From positions 283,598-300,352 of the forward strand of contig KQ482069.1 of the NCBI GenBank assembly GCA_001430745.1: a DNA stretch of 16,755 bases, read 5' to 3'. Below are positions 9,572-16,755 of the stretch, piece after piece; position 1 is the stretch's first letter; each line of letters begins with the position of its first letter. A program made the position numbers and the translations under genes. Origin of the DNA: Auxenochlorella pyrenoidosa. Its lineage: Eukaryota; Chlorophyta; Trebouxiophyceae; Chlorellales; Chlorellaceae. The notes beneath the pieces are model-generated. The model made no database searches. It saw nothing but the letters and a program-made list of their open reading frames with translations, and was not told the DNA's origin.

Positions 9572-11225
9572 GATGTGGAAGTTGAAAATTTATCTCCGGA
9601 AAAGGATGCGGACTGCCCCAGGGTGGCACAACAATGGCCAAGCATGGGTCTCGTCGGCAGTGGCGGCAGCAGCACGCTCAGGAGCCTTAGGCTTCCAGAA
9701 TCTAGGGTGGCGGCATCGAAGCAATCTGCAAGTAAGATGCGCCGTCAGGTCCCAGCTGAAACCCCTGTGGGAGGGTGCATGCACTGCTTGCGCCTGCCTG
9801 CCGGCCGGGCGGTTCTGTCCGACCTTCGCACACCAGCTGCGTGCAAGGTGATAGACGGGGGACTGGCGTAGTCAGACGCTGGCTGACGCTGTTCTGAGCT
9901 GCTTGAGGATACAGTAAGCCCCTGGAGGCATGGTAGTTGTGTGTGAGACTTGCAAGGGAGAGTGATGCTGGGAGGAACGGCGCAGCAGGCAGGCAGCAGA
10001 CATGGGCTCAAGAGGAGCTTCCTGCATGAAAGAGTCCCACACAGGAGTTGGAGGTTCTGGACGAGGGGCTCAGCCTAAAGTGGCGAGGCAACAAGGACGG
10101 AGGCAGGCCGTTTAGGGATGGGTAAACGTAGAGAAGTGGGCAAAGTCCATGGATGCAAGCTGCAGTGCAAAGCCCTGCCGGCAGCACACAACACAGAGAC
10201 CAGGGTAGCAAAGGCAAGGGCTCGACGTGGCAAGAGGGTGGGTGAGGGGTAACAGGTGTCACTTGAGGTTCCTGTTGGGTGAGGGAATGCCAATCTAAAT
10301 TGCGTTGGAGATGATCCCTCTCTCTTATGCCTGCATGGTCAAAGGTTGATGATGCCATGCACCACCTGTCTGTATTCCACGAAAGTTGAACTTCTCGGAT
10401 TACGCCTCATGAAAACTCCTCAAAACTGAAGTAGTGAGCATAAGGCATTTCCGAAAGTGACTCGAACAAAGCATGCAATCAAGCAGCACTACGCAACGGA
10501 CTGGACTTCCTGCTGCCGATGGTGCCTGTCTGTGTGCGCGCTGCCCTGGCTGCCCATGTCTGGGATGCTGGCAGGCTGCCGGTTGCTTCTGCTCTGCATC
10601 CCAGGTGAAGACACTGCACTCTTGAGTGGCACAAGCGTGCCACACCGCAGCCCTTGAGCACCGCATGGTGCATGGGCATGCGCAGGCGGCGGTGGCGGCG
10701 CCTTGCAGCTGTCTACGCTTCTACCTCTGCCCAAGATGCGGCAGCCTGAGCCTCAGGAAGCAGCACCAAAAGACAGCGCAAAGCGCAATGTGGGCTGCTG
10801 CCAGTCTGAAAGCTAGTAGAAACGGAGGGCTGGCCTCGCAAGGGGTGCAGCCCAGATGGCGGGGGGCAGGGGCGTGAACGGCTGGCGGCACAGCACAGCA
10901 CAGGGGGTGCAGTTTTCGGCCGCGGCCGCCCGAACACTCTGCGCATCTCGAGCATTCATCTGTGGACAGGTCGCTGTAAGAGGGCGCAGTTGCAGCAGCA
11001 ACCCTTGCACCTGCTTTTTCCCGCCGGCTCGACAACCAACTGGTGAGCTGCTCGACGGATGAATGCGTGATCGATGCAGTTTCCCCTGCCCGCAAGGTAA
11101 GCGGCCGCACCCTTGACTCTCGCCGCCACCGCCTCTCCACCGCTCTTGTGCCCAACCCTGCCCCCTGCGTGCAGGCACGTGCATGTGAACGTGTTGGCCA
11201 TCTGCACCCAACAGCCTTGATAGCC
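9572..11225. other. long region between divergent genes B and C; no confident gene
   Basis: From about 9870 to 10700 the DNA is less GC-rich than the surrounding genes, and short ORFs on both strands show no protein-like composition. It probably contains the promoters of B (minus) and C (plus). Close to gene C, a frame is open from 10980 to 11096, ends at a good donor (CGCAAG|GTAAGC), and resumes in phase at 11175 after TGCGTGCAG. This could be 5' UTR with an intron or an N-terminal extension of gene C. No tRNA, mobile element or repeat was seen. Confidence 0.5.
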
Positions 11226-12904
11226 ATGGACACAATGTGGTCTCCAGACGAGACAGCCACACAGTTTTGTCGCAAGGCCTGCCAGTTGCTGCCGCTGGGT
11301 GCTGGCGGCGCGGCGGTGCTGCCGCCGGGCTCGTCGTCACGGCAGCAGGTGCTGCGGGCCTTTGCGCTGCATGCCTCAGGCGTGGAGCTGTGCTGCCCCA
11401 TGGAGCCGGAATGCGAGCTGCCTGTCGTCCAACACCTGACAGCCTATCTGGCCTGGCGGAGTCGCCACGAACAGCAGCAAGGCCAGGTGGGTGCTGCTCT
11501 GCATCGTGGAGCGCTGCCATGCGCGGCCCAGGGCTCGCATGCTGCCATGCCCACACAAATTCATTGCCGCGCAGGCTGCTGTCTTGTCCTGGTTGAACCG
11601 ATCTGCCCTTCCGTATCGTCGCTCGCTTCACCCTCGGCCACTGTTGTTTTCTGGCCCGCCCTTGTTCGCAGGCAAGCAGCCAGGAAGCGAACGGCTCACC
11701 AGCCTTGGTGCTGGCGACCGCCCTGGTGCTGTTGGCGCAAGCTGCTGCACACCCTGCCCCGCACACCTTGCCGGCGCTCATCCACCAAGCAGACAGCATA
11801 GCAGCGCAGCTTGCCGATGGTTGCCTGGAACAGCAGGTGTCTGATCACTTGGAAGCACTGGCAGCGCCAGGGCCGCCAGCTGCCGGCGCTGCCCCCCCGC
11901 TGCAGCCGCCCCCGCCAGCTGCAGACACTGCTGCACCCCGGGCCCTGCTGGATGTCTCGCACCTACGCTGCGCCCTTGACTGGCAGCTTGTGGTGCTGGC
12001 AACCTCGCTGCTGGGGCAGCAGCAGCAGCAGCAAGGCGTGTCTCCCTTCGATGGCGGCAGCAGCGGCGGCGAACAGGCGGCGCCCCCAGCCATGCAGGCG
12101 CCCCCCCTGCAGGTGGCAGTTAGCCAGCAGCAGCTGGAGCATGCACGGGCAGCCGCCGACGCGGCAGCACAGCGGCTGTCGCAGCAGGAGCCGTATGGCC
12201 CACGCTGCCACTATGCCACAGGCCTGGCCGCCCTGCACCCGCGTGCACGCAGCGGCAGCCACGACAGCAGCAGCAGCGGCGGCAGCCAGAATGGCAGCAG
12301 CAGCAACAGCGGCGGAGCGGGTTTATCTGCTGCCCAGCACTTCCTGCGGGCTGCAGAGCTAGGACTGCAGCACGGCAGCCCTGTTTGGGCGGCGGCAGGC
12401 GCAGCAGCCGCCCTGCAGCATGCGCCCACCGCCCCGCTGGCAGAGAGGCAGAGCACGGCACGCGCGGCGCTCGAGGCGGCCAGCAAGGCACAGGCTGCGC
12501 TGCAGGCTGGCAGCAAGGGGCTGCCCCCCGGCTGGGTGCACAGCCTGAGCGCCTGCCTGGACAGCGCCAAAGCAGAGGGGCAGCTGCTGCTCAACGACAA
12601 GGTTGCAAGCAGTGGCACCGGGGCTGCTTCTGCGGCGGTTCCTGCGGCGATGGCGCCCCAAGCTGCCGGCAAGCCTGCCAAGGGTGCGGCCGGAGCTGCA
12701 CCGCTGCTGTTGCCCCACCAACGGGCCGACCCGCCTGGCGCCCGCGCCGTGGCTCGGGAGCGGGCGGACAAGCAGCAGCTGTGGCTCACCGTCTGCCTGG
12801 ACTCGTGCCTGCTCTTCTGCCTGACTGTCTGCTGCGAGAGCTGCCTGGGCGCCTGCTGCGAGGGCTGCTTCAACGCCTGCTGCGGCGCCTGCTGCGGCAC
12901 CTGA
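11226..12904 (+). CDS. gene C: unrecognised Ala/Gln/Ser-rich helical protein with Cys-rich C-terminal tail
   Basis: Two exons, 11226-11486 and 11672-12904, join at phase 0 across a GT-AG intron (CCAG|GTGGGT ... TTCGCAG) and encode 497 residues. The start at 11226 has a good context (GCCATGG), although an in-frame upstream exon (10980-11096 joined to 11175) could extend it. The first exon reads as helix (QQVLRAFALHASGVELC, LTAYLAWRSRH). The second has a Gln run (QQQQQQ), a Ser/Gly/Asn linker, helical segments resembling an alpha-solenoid (AAQHFLRAAELGLQHGSPVW, GWVHSLSACLDSAK), and a final ~40 residues crowded with Cys, ending CCEGCFNACCGACCGT. I do not recognise a family; a flagellar or scaffold protein with helical repeats is only a guess. 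TGTAA lies at 12932 and 13210. Confidence 0.7.
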
Positions 12905-13209
12905 GGCCGCTCCCTGCTGCGAGGCGTGGCATGTAAGTCCCTGTGTGTACGACGTGCGGCGTGGCACCGCAGGATGCAACGTGGGAACTTCTGGCAGCGC
13001 AGTTGACTTTATGACTACAGAAACGGAGCAGCAGGGCAGCTGGCAACGCCTCGTGCTGCACGTGTGTGTACATTTCTGGCCTGTGTGAAGGTTCAGGAGT
13101 TCAGAAAGGGGGGGCAGCATAACTGGGGGCTGCAACCAAGGGGGCTGGCGCGCTGAGCTGTCACAGCATGCCATGTCGTCACAGTGTGCAGGACTTCTAG
13201 CCGCCATGC

Positions 13210-13214
13210 TGTAA
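13210..13214 (+). terminator. TGTAA polyadenylation signal candidate for gene C
   Basis: Plus-strand TGTAA lies about 306 bases after the stop of gene C. A closer copy at 12932-12936 is only 28 bases after the stop and is embedded in a sequence that also looks like a splice donor (GCAT|GTAAGT), so the distal copy is the better candidate. Confidence 0.45.
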
Positions 13215-13401
13215 CCAAGAGGCCCTATTGACCGCTGCAATCGGGTGCTGAGCTCGCTAGGTGAGAGCGGATCACTGCGACCACGCTGGCCTTGTTTTAC
13301 CCGACCAAAGTGGGCCGGTCCGCAAGCCCGAGGCACGGGAGCCTCCGCCGCCGCGGCCATCACCTCAGCACTCGCACACAGCCAGCGACACTGGCGCAAC
13401 G

Positions 13402-13406
13402 TTACA
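13402..13406 (-). terminator. TGTAA polyadenylation signal candidate for gene D
   Basis: Minus-strand TGTAA (plus TTACA) lies nearly 1 kb beyond the last open codon of gene D. It is the only copy I found between 13400 and 14385 on that strand. The distance is long, so the link to gene D is tentative. Confidence 0.3.
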
Positions 13407-14384
13407 TGGTTGCAACCGAGGCCAGCGGCCCTCGTCCGATCGACCAAGCCGGGAGAACACACGGCCAAAACCACTGCGCCGACGGCAGCAGCAGAGTAGG
13501 AAAGGCTTGCCAAAGCACAGCCGGGAAAGCACCCGCCCGCCGCATGCGGAGCGGGGCAGGGCCCAGGCACAGAAAGAGCGCAAGCGGTTAAGCCCAAGCA
13601 CCTGAGAGGGACAGACGGGCTGGGGCAGCAGTCCCCCAAGGTCAACCCTCCAGCAACAGGTGCTTCAAAGAGCCGCAGGATGCTGCCGGCGCGCTGCCCG
13701 TGGGGTGGCTCCCTGCCCCCCACGGCGCCGCGCCGCCGCACAGAGTGCGCAGCCGCTGCAGTGCGGCCCGCCGCTGGCCACACCGTCGCCGGCGCTAGCC
13801 CGCGCATCGCTGGTGGCCGCCCTTGGCGGCCGGCCGCCCACAGTGGCCGGCCCTATCCTCGGTGCCCCGTGGGCCTGCAGCAGCAGTGGGCCAAATGCGC
13901 CACTCTGTGCATCACAACAGCACGGTGCCGGGGCCGAAGCCCCCGCCGGCCAGCAACCAAGAGCCAGGGGCGAGCCGCCTGCGCTCATGCACGACGGCAC
14001 CAGGCACCACCGCCCCGGCTCCCAGTACATCAAGCACAGGCGCGGTGGGCGGAGCTGCCCAGGGCCACGCAACGCAGCACGCGAAACCAGGGGCAGGGCA
14101 AGCAGGCCGAAAGCCCACCCGCCGCTGCTCCCTCACGAGGGGAGGCGCAGGCAGGCTGGCAGCCGAAACTCGGCCCCCGGTTTTGCCGCAAACAATGCGA
14201 CAGCGCACCATGCAGGTGGCCCTGAGCAGCTGCGTCCGGCGCAGCGCTACTGGCCGCCCATTCCAGCCCTGCAGCTGACGCCCACCAAGCGCACTCACAT
14301 CAGGCCGCAGACGGCCACCGCCTCATGGCCTCCCGTTGGCGCCGCCGCCGAAAGCGCGGGCACCCTCAGCAACGGGGTCATCAT

Positions 14385-15420
14385 TCACGCTGCGGCATCT
14401 GGCGCAGGACAGAATGAAGGGAAGGCCTCGTCAAGACCGAGCAGGAAGAGGGGCAGAACGCCTGGCCACAAGGAGGCCCCCGGCCACCGCTCACCGCCGC
14501 CAGCCGTCGCCGCCGTAGCCCTGGGGCCGCCCGTCGGCACGCAAGGCAGCCACAACCCGGCCTGACGCACCACAGAACAGCGTGCACCAGAGGACAGCCC
14601 CACTAGCCGCCACAGCAGCTGACCATGACGGCCACCGGCCCAGCCCAACCGCCCCCATGGCCTACTCCATGGCGCCATGCCGCCCGCCGCCGCCCGCACG
14701 GCCATGTCCGCCTGACAGGCACGCGCCAGCGCGCCAATGTCGTCCGCGTCAGGGTCGCGCAACTCTGTGAGAAGAAGGGTGAGCAACCTGCCGGACAGCT
14801 GCACGCCAGACGCCCCCGCCACGCGGAAGGCTTGGCACAGGTCACCAACGATGCTGGCGCGCTGCTCACTGTCCGGCGTCCTGGCGATGGTGTCGGCAAG
14901 CCTGATGAAGGCGCCCTCCAGGCTGGCGGCCGGCAGGGAGGCCATCGCCGCCGCCACAGCGCTCGCCGCCGCGCCTCCCGCGCCGCCCGCTGCCGCTGCA
15001 CCCGCGACGCCCACTGCGGCGCCGCCACCGCCGCCGGCCGTGGCCTGCTGAAGCTGTTTCACGCCATGCCGCAGCGCCTGCAGCATCTCGTTCTGCTGCG
15101 CGATCTGCTCCTCTCGCTGCGGCAGCAGGGCCTGATCCATCAGCTGCCGCAGCTGCTGACCCTGCTCCCTCTGCTGCGCCGCGCCGTCCACGGGCTCGCC
15201 GCGGGCCTGGCGCCATGCTGATCGATCGGGGGGAAGTGCACCACCGCTGGCAGGCGGCAACCGCTCACGCGCCTGACGGCACGTGATAGGCTGCGGTCTG
15301 AAGTCAAAAGCACTGCCGATCCGGCGGGGCAGCCAGCGAAAGGCTGCCCGCAGATTCGCCAGGGACAAGTATCCCGGCGCAGCGCCTACCCAGAAGGCGG
15401 GGCTCAGCAGAGCAGCTCAT
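14385..15420 (-). CDS. gene D: unrecognised coiled-coil, Ala/Gly-rich protein
   Basis: A minus-strand frame is open from upstream of 15343 to a stop at 14385. A plausible start is ATG at 15420-15418 with a 31-base first exon (15420-15390), a 46-base GT-AG intron, and exon 2 from 15343, joined in phase to read AFRWLPRRIGSAFDF. The protein then has a Gln/Glu-rich coiled-coil stretch (LLPQREEQIAQQNEMLQALR), an Ala/Gly linker, and a helical segment (LEGAFIRLADTIARTPDSEQ, SGRLLTLLLTELRDPDADDI). After about 14690 the composition worsens (Trp/Arg/Gly-rich) and contains good-looking donors, so the true coding end may differ. No family is recognised. It is divergent from gene E, with only about 80 bases between the two proposed start codons. 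Confidence 0.5.
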
Positions 15421-15499
15421 GCACAAGCCATGCTTTTGTCTCATGTGCAATCGTCAAAAGCTTGCTTTTTGTTCCCACCCTTGTACTATTCCTGTCGCC

Positions 15500-16596
15500 A
15501 TGCGCGCCCTGCTGACCCTCCTGCTCCTGCTGGCTGCCGGCGCCCTGCTGGCAGGGGGCGTCAAGGTCCCCCTGGCCTCTGCCGGCAAGCACCACCCCGG
15601 GGCCGACGGCCTGAGGACCCCCTGGCGCCGCTGGCACCGCGAGAACCCCATTCGACAGCAGCACGTGGTGGGGATGAGGATCCCCAGGCGCTACTTCGTG
15701 ACCAAGGGTGGGAGGGGGGAGCAAGCCCGCAGGGCGCCCAGCAGCGCCGCCACCTGCTGCCCATGTCGCCAGCTGCCTGCCGCCTGCCGCCTGGAGATGC
15801 GCCCGCTGATCTCCTCCGATTGGCCGGCGTTCTGCGATCTCCTCCAATTGGCCGGCTTTCTGCGCTGCCCGCAGGCTTTGGGGAAACGGATCAGGGGGCT
15901 GGAGCCGACCCATACGAGACAGGGGCGCATGACCTAGGCAGGTGGCGTCGCACCCCCTGTGCAGGCGCATGCGTGCCAGCCCATCTTCCTGCTGCTCCGT
16001 CACGCTGCCACCTAGTTACTGTATGCTGACCGCGATTTTTTCACCCTCTGCACCTGAAGCCATGGAGCAAGCTGGCATCCACAACTTCAACCTGATGACG
16101 TGAGGAGGGCTTGCGGCACCCGAGGCGCTCCCTCTGCCTTCTCCCACTGGCAGAGCTGCCAGTGCGGCTGGCTGCCGCTGCGGTCGGCCCTGCAACGCGT
16201 GCCGGCGCCTTCGTTGCGTGCATTCCTGCCCCCAACAGGGAACCCACCCGCCTGCCGCGCTGCCAATCCTGCAGCTACACCAGCATTCTGCCACGTGAGG
16301 CCGAGGAGATTTCCTTTGAGGAGGCCCATAAGTACTTTCACCACGGTGGGTCAGGAGACAGCAGGATGTATCCAGCCACAGCGACTGCGCACTGCTTTCG
16401 TGAATGACGTCAGCCCCCCTGGGTCACCTGCATGCCTGAGAAGCAGGAGCGTCAGAGCAGCGCACTCAAGGCAGCACACGGGCACCACCGTTGGCTCTCA
16501 TACGATGGCATGCACACGTCACTCCTGGCGCAGGGTCGGTGCTGGAGTGCATCCTGGCCGAGACGCACGGCGGAAAGGGCGACCGCGTGACCGCAG
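15500..16596 (+). CDS. pyruvoyl-dependent arginine decarboxylase (PvlArgDC family), 5' five exons
   Basis: Exons 15500-15707, 15875-15937, 16060-16099, 16275-16345 and 16534-16596 keep phase throughout; the gene runs off the right edge after about residue 148. The family decarboxylates arginine to agmatine, the first step of one polyamine route, using a pyruvoyl group made by self-cleavage at a serine. Evidence: IPRRYFVTKG, then AHDLAMEQAGIHNFNLM, YTSILPREAEEI, and HHGSVLECILA..HGGKGDRVTA, which follow the conserved order of the archaeal and bacterial enzymes (AFD.AL..AGI, SSI.PPEAE, G..V). The N-terminus MRALLTLLLLLAAGALLAGG looks like a signal or transit sequence, so the protein is probably secretory or organellar. 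Intron 2 uses a GC donor (CTAG|GCAGGT). No Ser occurs between residues 27 and 107, the interval where the processing serine is expected. Confidence 0.82.
15809..15864. repeat. 28-bp tandem duplication next to a splice acceptor
   Basis: Two adjacent 28-base copies (15809-15836 and 15837-15864) differ at two positions. They sit in intron 1 of the arginine decarboxylase gene and end 10 bases before the acceptor CCCGCAG (15874). Each copy includes the motif ATTGGCCGGC. Confidence 0.9.
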
Positions 16597-16611
16597 GTGC
16601 CCGTTCCCCTC

Positions 16612-16695
16612 GGGTTTTGGCTTAGCAGAATTTTGCAGAGTAGCATTCTGTCAGGGCTTTGGCTTTGCAAAATTTCGCAGAGTCGCATTCTGTCA
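16612..16695. repeat. 42-bp imperfect tandem repeat
   Basis: Two adjacent 42-base units (16612-16653 and 16654-16695) differ at about five positions and end in GCATTCTGTCA. They lie in the presumed fifth intron of the arginine decarboxylase gene, just after the donor at 16597. They are distinctly less GC-rich than the surroundings. Confidence 0.85.
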
Positions 16696-16755
16696 TACTC
16701 CAATCCATGCTCGTGCTCAGCCTGGAAGCCCGCTGGCTGCGGTTTTGCCCCTCAC

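Larger units (their letters stand above)
12905..14384. other. region between convergent genes C and D; no confident gene
   Basis: After the 3' UTR of gene C the sequence is gene-poor to about 13650. From there to 14565 it is extremely GC-rich and open on both strands (a 301-codon Pro/Arg/Ala-rich ORF on plus at 13660-14565, several on minus). None of these has convincing composition, so I do not call them. A minus-strand TGTAA at 13402-13406 is the nearest poly(A) candidate for gene D, which would imply that further exons or a long 3' UTR of D lie here. Confidence 0.4.

Noticed and set aside
10110..10117. TTTAGGG, a plant-type telomere unit
   Set aside because: Only a single copy, with no tandem array.
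10008..10358. Minus-strand 116-codon ORF
   Set aside because: Composition is not protein-like, no splice context or neighbour supports it, and the region has intergenic base composition.
14260..14400. Minus-strand segment with good acceptor and donor (GCGCCAG ... TGAT|GTGAGT) as a gene D exon
   Set aside because: All three frames contain a stop between the two splice motifs, so it cannot be an internal coding exon as it stands.
15404..16003. Minus-strand 199-codon ORF opposite the arginine decarboxylase
   Set aside because: The plus strand carries conserved PvlArgDC motifs with phased exons; the minus ORF has no protein-like features.

Overview
This window reads as nuclear DNA of a green alga, most likely a GC-rich trebouxiophyte of the Chlorella type. 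The genes are broken into many short exons separated by GC-rich introns, TGCAG-type acceptors are everywhere, and the chlorophyte poly(A) signal TGTAA follows several genes. There is no bacterial gene organisation, rRNA, tRNA or CRISPR. All gene models were built by hand from splice motifs, reading-phase agreement and paralogue comparison. Internal exons are better supported than 5' ends.

Layout, left to right. (1) 2-866, plus strand: the 3' end of a J-domain (DnaJ/Hsp40) gene. (2) 1772-6124, minus strand: 'gene A', a 12-exon gene encoding an acidic, basic-rich N-terminus, a domain resembling the C-terminal DNA-binding half of the repair protein XPA, and about six copies of a ~45-residue helical repeat. 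(3) 6927-9571, minus strand: 'gene B'. Its 3' half is a paralogue of the 3' half of gene A, exon for exon, and its 5' half is an unrelated helical region without the XPA-like domain. (4) 9572-11225: a long stretch between divergent genes B and C with no convincing gene. (5) 11226-12904, plus strand: 'gene C', an unrecognised Ala/Gln/Ser-rich helical protein ending in a striking cysteine-rich tail. (6) 12905-14384: no confident gene. (7) about 14385-15420, minus strand: 'gene D', an unrecognised coiled-coil and Ala/Gly-rich protein with uncertain ends. (8) 15500 to the window edge, plus strand: the 5' five exons of a pyruvoyl-dependent arginine decarboxylase gene, with a signal-like N-terminus.

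The most interesting points are: the XPA-like plus repeat architecture of gene A and its chimeric tandem partner B; a set of GC-AG introns, one at the same position in both paralogues; a one-base frame break in gene A that is absent from B; and a eukaryotic pyruvoyl-type arginine decarboxylase with no serine where the self-processing serine is expected. The genes do not form an obvious common pathway. The A/B pair is linked by duplication, and D and E may share a very short divergent promoter region.
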